Source: an uncultured Actinomyces sp.
Lineage (GTDB): Bacteria; Actinomycetota; Actinomycetes; Actinomycetales; Actinomycetaceae
DNA: 5,202 nucleotides
Assembly: GCA_938030835.1 (NCBI GenBank)
Contig: CALHID010000122.1
Span: 1-5,202, forward strand
Direction: 5' to 3'
Numbering within the stretch: the first letter of the stretch is position 1; each line of letters starts with the position of its first letter. The position numbers and the translations under genes are program-made. The notes below the pieces were generated by a model that was not told the DNA's origin, searched no databases, and worked only from the letters and a program-made list of their open reading frames with translations. Shown in pieces: positions 1 to 5,167 of this stretch.

Positions 1-167
1 GCGTGGAAGGCGAAGAAAGCTGCGACTGCACCGACAACAAGTGCAACGACAACGCCTATAGCCGCACCGCTCATTTCAACAGCCGCACGCGCACCGATCA
101 AGGCAACATTCGCACCCGCCAGTAGCCAAACCACTCCGGCCACGGTAATCAGGTTTTCTTTCTTCAT
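1..167 (-). CDS. Small hydrophobic membrane protein, C-terminus beyond window
   Basis: The minus strand reads open from ATG at 167-165 to the window edge, giving 55 codons of an incomplete protein. It begins MKKENLITVAGVVWLLAGAN and is very hydrophobic. One membrane helix spans about residues 6-25 and a second, rich in Val and Ala, about 34-54, with a short loop (RAAVEM) between them. The W-L-x-A-G-x-N-V-x-x-I-G pattern in the first helix resembles small uncharacterised membrane proteins of Gram-positive bacteria; I know no function for them. The start lies 14 bases after the stop of the tetR-type gene on the same strand, so the two are probably co-transcribed. No good Shine-Dalgarno precedes the ATG, which suggests translational coupling. 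The gene is real on start position, composition and spacing; its function is unknown. Confidence 0.72.
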   Translation of the reverse strand, partial: MKKENLITVAGVVWLLAGANVALIGARAAVEMSGAAIGVVVALVVGAVAAFFAFH

Positions 168-181
168 TTTAAGCAGTGTCA

Positions 182-808
182 TCAGCAATCTTTCTTTTCA
201 ATCCGGGCAGCAGTAGCAGCGCTTCCAAAAGCAACGCTCTTAGCCACGGCCTCGTACAAGCTGGCGTCAAGAAGAGCAAAGAGCGTTTCACAATCAGAGC
301 CCTCCATGAGCGAGGTAAAAATAGTTCCCAGAACAAAAGGACAGAGTTTCTCGGGGCTCAGGGCGCCAACTAACCTTGAGCGCACGACAGCTGGATCCGC
401 ATCCAACACATGCTGGAGCCCCTGTTCCATGTGAGCCAGCATCGGACCGCGCGCAGCCTCCAAGGCCTCGTGCTCACTACGGGGAAGGCGGCGCATCTCA
501 GCGAACCAATCAACGTCCATCTGCGCCAAAGCCGTGCCCAAAGCGCCACGCAATTTCCGTACGTAGTCCGCGAAGCTCTCGCGCCCATCAACCCTGCAGC
601 ACTCCTCGAAGAGCGCCTGGCCAAAAAATCGCGTGAATACTGCGGCCGTCAGGTCCGCTTTTGTTGGGAAGTACATATAGACCGAGCCGACGGCGATCCC
701 GCATGCCGCGGCCAGTTTTCGCACAGAGAGCGCGGAGATTCCTTCGCGCGCGGCAATCGAATACGCCTGGTCGATGAGTTTGTCTTTATCAATGACCTGC
801 TTGGGCAC
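182..808 (-). CDS. TetR/AcrR-family transcriptional repressor (copy A)
   Basis: This 208-residue protein has the usual TetR length and layout. An N-terminal helix-turn-helix domain occupies about residues 8-53. The turn and recognition helix lie at about 37-47 (GIAVGSVYMYF), followed by the family hallmark F-P-x-K-x-D at 47-52. The remaining residues, 55-208, form the helical ligand-binding and dimer domain, whose ligand I cannot predict. The start is GTG at 808-806, preceded by AGGAGG with a 6-base spacer. The gene diverges from a second TetR gene at 901-1467. Both share the 27-bp palindrome at 835-861, so autorepression and cross-regulation are likely. The two proteins align along their full length at roughly 30% identity by hand count. 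Shared stretches include CR[VI]D..ESF (71-79 here), LP (108-109), LAH (124-126), TSL (165-167) and DCE (172-174). Cys71 and Cys173 have counterparts in the other copy. A small membrane-protein gene follows 14 bases downstream. Confidence 0.95.
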   Translation of the reverse strand: MPKQVIDKDKLIDQAYSIAAREGISALSVRKLAAACGIAVGSVYMYFPTKADLTAAVFTRFFGQALFEECCRVDGRESFADYVRKLRGALGTALAQMDVDWFAEMRRLPRSEHEALEAARGPMLAHMEQGLQHVLDADPAVVRSRLVGALSPEKLCPFVLGTIFTSLMEGSDCETLFALLDASLYEAVAKSVAFGSAATAARIEKKDC

Positions 809-814
809 GGAAAA

Positions 815-820
815 CCTCCT
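815..820 (-). promoter_or_regulatory. Ribosome binding site of TetR copy A
   Basis: The minus strand reads AGGAGG, then TTTTCC, then GTG. This consensus Shine-Dalgarno with a 6-base spacer fixes the start of the minus-strand repressor at the GTG at 808. Confidence 0.85.
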
Positions 821-836
821 CTCTCCGTTTTCATTC

Positions 837-842
837 TATAAT
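837..842 (+). promoter_or_regulatory. Probable -10 box for TetR copy B
   Basis: TATAAT, a perfect consensus -10, sits inside the palindrome about 59 bases before the GTG start at 901. No good -35 box is seen 16-18 bases upstream (around 814-820, occupied by the opposite gene's ribosome site). Transcription would begin near 849, downstream of the ATG at 841, so that ATG could not serve as a start codon. Confidence 0.6.
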
Positions 843-853
843 GAACAGTGTTC

Positions 854-859
854 AGTATA
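854..859 (-). promoter_or_regulatory. Probable -10 box for TetR copy A
   Basis: The minus strand reads TATACT inside the palindrome, 46 bases before the GTG start at 808. The -35 region (about 877-882) is not recognisable. A repressor on the palindrome would cover this box and the opposite-strand TATAAT together. Confidence 0.5.
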
Positions 860-887
860 GACATATCCCATCCCCAACACGACAGGC

Positions 888-893
888 GAGGAA
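888..893 (+). promoter_or_regulatory. Ribosome binding site of TetR copy B
   Basis: GAGGAA lies 7 bases before the GTG at 901. It selects that GTG over the in-frame ATG at 841, which has no such site and falls within the -10/operator sequence. Confidence 0.75.
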
Positions 894-900
894 CCCAAAA

Positions 901-1467
901 GTGAGTACTCTCGACCACAAAGAGCGGATTATCCAAGCCGCCTACACAATCGGCGCCAGGGGCGGCCTTGCCGCGATCTCCGCCCGAGCGGTCGCCGAGG
1001 ATGCGGGAGTTTCCGTCGGATACCTCTACAAAGCCTTCCCCTCCAAGAGCGACATCATGGTCGCCGCCGCGCGACGCTACTTTGAGTTCTCACTCTCGCG
1101 AGAATTGTGCCGAATCGATGACAATGAGTCCTTCGTGCAGTTTTGCCGCAGACTCTGGGAGCAGACGGAAGCAGCCTTTGCATCCTTCCACCGCGAGTGG
1201 CTCCGCGACCACGAAGAGCTGCCCAAACAGGACCTTTTAGCCGCGCACGAGGCCATGGGGTCCGTCCTCGCACACGCGCGCGCTCAGCTCGAAAGCGTCC
1301 TCGAGCAGGACACGCGCATTAACTGGGCGCTACTCCCCCAAGGAACTGCAGCCTCGGCAATCGCAGAATTCACCATGCGATCACTGCTCACTTCCCTTGA
1401 GAAGGGGGACGAGGACTGCGAACTTTTGCTGACTTTCCTTGAGCGAGGACTCTACAACGCGAAGTAA
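901..1467 (+). CDS. TetR/AcrR-family transcriptional repressor (copy B)
   Basis: Starting at the GTG, this is a 188-residue TetR-type regulator beginning MSTLDHKERIIQAAYTIGAR. The helix-turn-helix covers about residues 7-52, with the turn and recognition helix at 36-46 (GVSVGYLYKAF) followed by F-P-S-K-S-D at 46-51. The C-terminal helical domain is about residues 55-188 and its ligand is unknown. An in-frame ATG at 841 would add 20 residues, but it lies inside the -10 box and operator, and the added residues resemble no TetR arm. Copy B is similar to the divergent copy A over its whole length, including the C-terminal domain, with Cys70 and Cys173 matching Cys71 and Cys173 there. The recognition helices differ (Y41/S42, L42/V43, K44/M45, A45/Y46 in B/A order), so DNA preference may have partly diverged. 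The HsmA-family gene follows on the same strand after an 89-base gap with its own likely promoter. Confidence 0.93.
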   Translation: MSTLDHKERIIQAAYTIGARGGLAAISARAVAEDAGVSVGYLYKAFPSKSDIMVAAARRYFEFSLSRELCRIDDNESFVQFCRRLWEQTEAAFASFHREWLRDHEELPKQDLLAAHEAMGSVLAHARAQLESVLEQDTRINWALLPQGTAASAIAEFTMRSLLTSLEKGDEDCELLLTFLERGLYNAK

Positions 1468-1474
1468 AAGCCTC

Positions 1475-1504
1475 GCGTGAACATCTGGGGATTGTTGTTC
1501 ACGC
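1475..1504. promoter_or_regulatory. Inverted repeat, candidate second TetR operator
   Basis: Perfect 9-bp arms GCGTGAACA (1475-1483) and TGTTCACGC (1496-1504) flank a 12-base spacer. The arms contain the half-sites TGAACA (1478-1483) and TGTTCA (1496-1501) that form the core of the palindrome at 835-861. The half-sites start 18 bp apart here against 7 bp there, a difference of 11 bp or about one helical turn. The repeat overlaps the probable -35 region of the HsmA-family gene. A weak terminator for the upstream tetR gene is the alternative, but no T-run follows the second arm. Confidence 0.5.
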
Positions 1505-1519
1505 ACGCGTTCCTAGCAT
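1492..1519 (+). promoter_or_regulatory. Probable promoter of the HsmA-family gene
   Basis: TTGTTG (1492-1497) is followed after 16 bases by TAGCAT (1514-1519), which fits the TANNNT -10 pattern of high-G+C Gram-positives. Transcription would start near 1526, about 31 bases before the ATG at 1557. The inverted repeat at 1475-1504 covers the -35 part. Confidence 0.4.
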
Positions 1520-1556
1520 GGATGACAGATCCATCAATCAACGGAACGGGACAACC

Positions 1557-2024
1557 ATGATCGCAATCGCCTCGACGGCTATCACTCTGGCACTTGTTTT
1601 CTACACGATCGGCGTCTTTGCCGAGCGCCGCGCGGGCACGCTCAAGCTCGGACACATCATCTTCTTCTACATGGGCCTGGTCTTTGACACCGCGGGAACT
1701 ACTGCCATGTCTGTAATCGCGCGAGGCAACTCGGCGAATCTTGCGCACGCCACCACCGGATTGCTCGCGATCATCCTCATGATCATCCATGCAGCGTGGG
1801 CAACCATCGCCTACGCGAAGAAGAACCCCGAAACACTTTCACGCTTCCACCGCCTGAGCATTGGTGTGTGGCTGGTGTGGCTCGTGCCCTACGTATGTGG
1901 GATGCTCATGGGAATTCCGGCGCTCAAGCTTGAGTCGAATGTGGCCTTCGCAAGCGCGATCGGGACGTCTGTTGTCGCTGGGCTACTGATCTTTGGAGCC
2001 AAGGCCAAGCGCCTGCGCCGATAA
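1557..2024 (+). CDS. HsmA-family five-helix membrane protein
   Basis: From the ATG at 1557 this is a 155-residue integral membrane protein with helices at about 3-21, 31-52, 62-86, 101-120 and 130-147, and a basic tail (KAKRLRR). The sequence pattern matches what I recall of the HsmA family (TIGR03987): ALVFYTIGVFAERR at 12-25, K-L-G-H at 30-33, FDTAGT at 43-48, H-A-T-T-G at 64-68, L-M-I-I-H-A-A-W at 74-81, and a later VWLVWLVPY. The family's biochemical role is not known to me. Histidines at 33, 64 and 78 fall within or at the edge of membrane helices. An in-frame ATG at 1518 would add 13 polar residues, but it lies in the probable -10 box and has no ribosome site. At 1557 the first helix starts at once, with a weak GGAACGGGA upstream. 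The gene follows TetR copy B, and the inverted repeat at its promoter suggests control by that repressor pair. Confidence 0.85.
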   Translation: MIAIASTAITLALVFYTIGVFAERRAGTLKLGHIIFFYMGLVFDTAGTTAMSVIARGNSANLAHATTGLLAIILMIIHAAWATIAYAKKNPETLSRFHRLSIGVWLVWLVPYVCGMLMGIPALKLESNVAFASAIGTSVVAGLLIFGAKAKRLRR

Positions 2025-2038
2025 CGCCCTAACACAAA

Positions 2039-2045
2039 CTAGCAT
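2039..2045 (+). promoter_or_regulatory. Possible -10 region upstream of mcrB-like gene
   Basis: The heptamer CTAGCAT recurs here and at 1513-1519, at nearly the same distance from the following start (39 and 38 bases from its second base to the 2084 and 1557 starts plus a few bases). TAGCAT (2040-2045) fits TANNNT. No convincing -35 box is visible. A CCTAGG palindrome (2050-2055) follows and its meaning is unclear. Confidence 0.3.
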
Positions 2046-2070
2046 TAGACCTAGGTTTACAAGCGCGTTC

Positions 2071-2078
2071 AAGGAAGG
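2071..2078 (+). promoter_or_regulatory. Ribosome binding site of mcrB-like gene
   Basis: AAGGAAGG ends 5 bases before the ATG at 2084. This favours 2084 over the nearby in-frame ATG codons at 2090 and 2111. Confidence 0.7.
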
Positions 2079-2083
2079 CCGCT

Positions 2084-3508
2084 ATGGACATGGGTCAATT
2101 CACCTCCAACATGACACCCATCGAAAACTCCCTCGGCGACGCCGATGTTGAAACGACTCACTACTGGCTCTACGCGCCAGGCAAGGGCGCGTGCATGTGG
2201 GAGGACTTCTACAGCCAGGGAGTGATGGGACTTGCCTGGGAAGAAGCTGGCGACCTCTCGGCGTACGCAAGCAAAGAAGCGATCCACCTCGCCCTGGTCG
2301 ATTCAAGCAGAGGAACGACCAACCCTCGCAACGATGCCTACGCGCTCTGGCAGTTCGCCAACACTCTCAAGCCCGGCGACGTCGTTTTCGTAAAGGGAGG
2401 CCGAGGGAAGATCCTCGGGCGCGGCCTCGTCACCGGAGACTACGAATATGACGAGGCCCAGGGGCACTTCCCCAACCTCCGCAGCGTTGAGTGGACACAC
2501 AAGGGCGAGTGGGCAATTGATCGCATACTCCCGTTGAAAACACTGACTGACATCACGGATGACACCACGCTTGTCGCAGCCATTGAAACTCTTTTCGAGG
2601 TCGAGGCCGATGAGGTCATCGACGACCAGCCTGCGATCGAATACCCCGCATATGACAAGGAAGATTTCCTCTCGGAAGTTTTCATGTCCGAACAGCAATA
2701 CGACACTCTCACCGGGCTACTTCGCGCGAAGAAGAACGTCATCTTGCAGGGCGCACCCGGCGTCGGCAAGACCTTCGCGGCGAAGAGACTCGCGTATTCG
2801 ATCATGGGCACGAAAGACGCCAAACGCGTCATGATGGTGCAATTCCACCAAAGCTATTCCTACGAAGACTTCATCGAGGGCTACCGCCCCTGCGCGGACG
2901 GTTTCGAGCTTTCCAAAGGCGCGTTCTACACATTCTGCAAGCAGGCAGCCGACGACAATGAGCGCGACTATTTCTTCATCATCGACGAGATCAACCGCGG
3001 AAATCTTTCAAAGATTTTCGGCGAGCTCTTCATGCTTATCGAGAACGACAAGCGCGGTGAGAAGAACAAACTCCAGCTGCTCTATTCGCGCGAGCGTTTC
3101 TGCGTGCCGAGCAATGTGTACCTGATCGGGTTGATGAACACCGCGGACCGCTCGCTCGCTTTGCTCGACTATGCACTGCGTCGCCGCTTTGCATTCTTCA
3201 CCCTCAACCCGGGCTTTTCTTCCGCTGGTTTCACGCGCTATCGCGAGGCCGTGGGCAGTGCCGCTTTCGACAATTTGGTTTCGTGTGTGGCCAGACTGAA
3301 CACCGAGATCGCGAGCGACGAGTCTCTTGGTGAAGGCTTCATGATCGGACACAGCTACTTCTGTGGATTCGTCGGAGGAACAGTCGATCACGCCAGTCTT
3401 TCAGCGATCATTGAATACGAACTGATCCCCATGCTCGGCGAGTACTGGTTTGATGACCAGGAAAAGGTCCGCCTCTGGTCCGATGCTCTTCGCCGCTCGA
3501 TTCAATGA
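2084..3508 (+). CDS. mcrB: McrB-like AAA+ NTPase with N-terminal EVE-type domain
   Basis: This 474-residue protein is the motor and specificity subunit of a type IV (modification-dependent) restriction system. The N-terminal part (about 25-150) looks like an EVE/PUA-like modified-base-binding domain. It starts HYWLYAPG and has a KPGDVVFVKGGRGKILGRG strand pair at 96-114 and SVEW at 134-137. A linker (about 160-205) leads to the McrB-type AAA+ domain. There the Walker A motif is GAPGVGKT (223-230), the McrB signature VQFHQSYSYEDFIEGYRP lies at 252-269, Walker B is FFIIDEINRGN (297-307), and the sensor region is MNTADRSLALLDYALRRRF (351-369). All nucleotide-handling motifs appear intact. Known McrB uses GTP; whether this one does is inferred. 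E. coli McrB has a different DNA-binding domain (DUF3578) at the N-terminus, so the target modification may differ. The stop overlaps the mcrC start as ATGA, indicating coupled translation and a two-subunit complex. Confidence 0.93.
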   Translation: MDMGQFTSNMTPIENSLGDADVETTHYWLYAPGKGACMWEDFYSQGVMGLAWEEAGDLSAYASKEAIHLALVDSSRGTTNPRNDAYALWQFANTLKPGDVVFVKGGRGKILGRGLVTGDYEYDEAQGHFPNLRSVEWTHKGEWAIDRILPLKTLTDITDDTTLVAAIETLFEVEADEVIDDQPAIEYPAYDKEDFLSEVFMSEQQYDTLTGLLRAKKNVILQGAPGVGKTFAAKRLAYSIMGTKDAKRVMMVQFHQSYSYEDFIEGYRPCADGFELSKGAFYTFCKQAADDNERDYFFIIDEINRGNLSKIFGELFMLIENDKRGEKNKLQLLYSRERFCVPSNVYLIGLMNTADRSLALLDYALRRRFAFFTLNPGFSSAGFTRYREAVGSAAFDNLVSCVARLNTEIASDESLGEGFMIGHSYFCGFVGGTVDHASLSAIIEYELIPMLGEYWFDDQEKVRLWSDALRRSIQ

Positions 3509-4539
3509 TTCCGATTCGCAACACCTACTACATGCTCGCGTACGCCTTCCAGGTGCTACGCCAGCAGGGGTATCGCGATATAGCGACCGAGGAATTTTCC
3601 TCAACTGCGGAACTCTTGGCTGAGATCCTGATCCGCGGCGTGCGCTCTCAACTCAAGCGAGGCCTCGGGCGCTCCTATGTCGACGTTACGGAACCGCTGT
3701 CTTCTTTGCGCGGAAAAATCGAGGTTACGGAGTCCCTCAAGACGCGCTCAATTCTGCGCCGGCAGTTGGTGTGCAGTTACGACGAGTTTTCGCTCGACAC
3801 GCCAATGAACCAGATCATTAAGGCGACATGCATGGCCTTAATTCGCTCGAGGATCTCGAGGCCTCGGAAGAAAGAATTGCGCAGGCTCCTCCCCTTCTTC
3901 GCGGAGGTTTCGGGTATCGAGCTCGGTGCGGTCAACTGGCGCATGCGTTTTGATCGCAATAATCAGACCTATCGCATGCTCATCAACGTCTGTTGGCTGA
4001 TTTACTCGGGGCTTTTGCACACCAATGAAGGCGGAGAAACTCGGCTTGCGGAGTTTTTGGACGAGCAGAATATGTGCCGCTTGTACGAGAAATTTATTTT
4101 GGAGTACTACCGCCAGGAGCATCCAGAAATTCAGACGAGTGCGCCGCATATTGCGTGGGCACTTGATGATGGTTTCGATGACATGCTGCCGACGATGCGA
4201 TCCGATGTGATGCTGCGGCGCGGGGACATGGTGCTCATTATTGACGCGAAGTACTACGCGCATTCCACTCAGGAACGGTTTGGGACGCGGAGCCTGCATT
4301 CGGGGAACCTCTATCAGATCTTCACGTATGTGAAGAATTTGGAGGCTGTGCACAGCGGTGAGGTGCACAGGGTGTCAGGAATGCTTTTGTACGCCAAGAC
4401 CGATGAAGAGGTCTACCCCGATGGGGTGTATCAAATGAGTGGGAATGTGATTAGCGTAAGGACACTCGACCTCAATCGTCCTTTCGAGGAGATCTGCGCC
4501 CAACTCGACGGGATTGTAGAGGCGCACTTTTCACGGTGA
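3505..4539 (+). CDS. mcrC: McrC-like PD-(D/E)xK endonuclease subunit
   Basis: This 344-residue protein is close in length to E. coli McrC (348). It is the nuclease partner of the McrB-like NTPase, with which it shares an ATGA overlap. The N-terminal half (about 1-185) carries the McrC pattern NTYYMLAYAF (6-15), GLGRSYVDVTEPLSSLRGKI (53-72) and DEFSLDTPMNQIIKA (93-107), thought to contact the McrB ring. The C-terminal half holds the nuclease: YEKFILEYY (194-202), Asp234 in MRSDVML, then IIDAKYY (245-251) with Asp247 and Lys249, and NLYQIFTYV (268-276). The D-x12-D-x-K spacing equals that of the E. coli McrC catalytic residues as I recall them (D244, D257, K259), so the site looks complete. The second half of the gene uses more G- and T-ending codons (TTG, TTT, GTG) than mcrB; I noted this by eye and did not count it. 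Confidence 0.94.
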   Translation: MIPIRNTYYMLAYAFQVLRQQGYRDIATEEFSSTAELLAEILIRGVRSQLKRGLGRSYVDVTEPLSSLRGKIEVTESLKTRSILRRQLVCSYDEFSLDTPMNQIIKATCMALIRSRISRPRKKELRRLLPFFAEVSGIELGAVNWRMRFDRNNQTYRMLINVCWLIYSGLLHTNEGGETRLAEFLDEQNMCRLYEKFILEYYRQEHPEIQTSAPHIAWALDDGFDDMLPTMRSDVMLRRGDMVLIIDAKYYAHSTQERFGTRSLHSGNLYQIFTYVKNLEAVHSGEVHRVSGMLLYAKTDEEVYPDGVYQMSGNVISVRTLDLNRPFEEICAQLDGIVEAHFSR

Positions 4540-4545
4540 TATCCT
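4540..4545 (+). promoter_or_regulatory. Possible -10 box for the downstream membrane protein
   Basis: TATCCT directly follows the mcrC stop and lies about 40 bases before the GTG at 4585. It fits TANNNT. A TTGTAG at 4514-4519 is 20 bases away, longer than usual, so the promoter is weakly supported; read-through from mcrBC is equally possible. Confidence 0.25.
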
Positions 4546-4572
4546 CGCCAGTAGTGCAAGTTTTCACCAGAG

Positions 4573-4578
4573 AGAAGG
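4573..4578 (+). promoter_or_regulatory. Ribosome binding site of 4585 gene
   Basis: AGAAGG, 6 bases before the GTG at 4585, supports that start codon. Confidence 0.6.
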
Positions 4579-4584
4579 CTCGCC

Positions 4585-5163
4585 GTGTACAAAGTCGTGC
4601 GCACCACCTTGCCGCTCCTTTTCATCGCTGCGGTCTACAGTGGCGGGCCGTTTTATGACGTCTTCGGCTGGGGAACAGACTGGCCCACGTGGGGCACTCT
4701 CCTACTAATTGCAGGGATCGCAAATATCCTCTGTGCGTGCTTCGATCGAGACTACGGAAGCCCGCGCAGACTTGCATTTTGGGATCTGATGCTGAAGCTC
4801 TGCATGATCCCCTTCTACACACTGATATTCCTCTACGCCACAGGCATCGCGACGATCATGTTTGTCATCCCCGGGCTTTTTCTTGCAGTGCCTTTCGCCG
4901 TGGTTCCATTGCTCGCAATGTCCTACCTCCTGATGCTCGCGACCTCCTCCTACGGTTTCGCGGCCTCGATTCGCGCGGCAAAACGCGGGCTACTCCCCGG
5001 TTCCTTCGCGACGATCCACATAGCACTACACTTCTTCGCCGTCGCGGACTTCTTTTCCGCCGCTGTCCTCTACCTGCAGCTGCGCAGGGCGGACAAAGCA
5101 CGCAAAGCCCACGCCGAGGCCTCGGCAAGCACCCCGCCCCAACAAACCACCGGCGTACAATGA
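4585..5163 (+). CDS. Multi-pass membrane protein, unrecognised family
   Basis: This is a 192-residue protein starting at GTG. Hydrophobic segments lie at about 4-20, 35-53, 67-93, 94-118 and 142-166, which suggests four to five membrane helices. A charged loop (about 54-65, FDRDYGSPRR) separates helices 2 and 3, and another (about 126-138, ASIRAAKRGLLPG) precedes the last helix. The C-terminal tail from 167 is hydrophilic, first basic (RRADKARKAHAE), then Pro, Gln and Thr rich. I see no catalytic motif, signal peptidase site or transporter signature, and I do not recognise the family. It lies 45 bases after mcrC on the same strand with its own ribosome site, so it may be read with the restriction genes or independently. 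Nothing in the sequence ties it functionally to McrBC. Confidence 0.82.
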   Translation: MYKVVRTTLPLLFIAAVYSGGPFYDVFGWGTDWPTWGTLLLIAGIANILCACFDRDYGSPRRLAFWDLMLKLCMIPFYTLIFLYATGIATIMFVIPGLFLAVPFAVVPLLAMSYLLMLATSSYGFAASIRAAKRGLLPGSFATIHIALHFFAVADFFSAAVLYLQLRRADKARKAHAEASASTPPQQTTGVQ

Positions 5164-5167
5164 CCAA

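Larger units (their letters stand above)
835..861. promoter_or_regulatory. Palindromic operator shared by the divergent TetR genes
   Basis: This is a 27-bp palindrome centred on position 848. The outer arms are TCTATA (835-840) and TATAGA (856-861), and the core is TGAACA-G-TGTTCA (842-854). Apart from the unpaired central base, only one symmetric pair mismatches (841 with 855). It lies in the 92-base gap between two divergent TetR genes and overlaps candidate -10 boxes for both directions. Position, length and symmetry are what is expected of a TetR operator. Which of the two proteins binds, or whether both or a heterodimer do, cannot be read from the sequence. Confidence 0.85.

Noticed and set aside
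410..841. 143-codon plus-strand open frame opposite TetR copy A
   Set aside because: It runs antisense through a clear TetR gene. Its translation has no family resemblance, and no ribosome site precedes it.
1475..1504. Rho-independent terminator after TetR copy B
   Set aside because: The stem is good, but the loop is 12 bases and no T-run follows. The arms match the TetR operator half-sites, so an operator is more likely.
1518..1556. N-terminal extension of the HsmA-family protein from ATG 1518
   Set aside because: The ATG overlaps the probable -10 box and lacks a ribosome site. The added 13 residues are polar and precede a start that fits the first helix exactly.
2303..2698. Minus-strand open frame of 131 codons inside the mcrB-like gene
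   Set aside because: It is antisense to the EVE domain and linker of a well-supported gene; long shadow frames are expected in high-G+C DNA.
3134..3302. Further TGAACA hexamers at 3134-3139 and 3297-3302
   Set aside because: They are single half-sites inside mcrB with no inverted partner nearby; six-base matches of this kind occur by chance.
3838..4368. Minus-strand open frame of 176 codons inside mcrC
   Set aside because: It lies opposite the catalytic part of McrC. The sense frame carries the conserved nuclease motifs, so this is a shadow.
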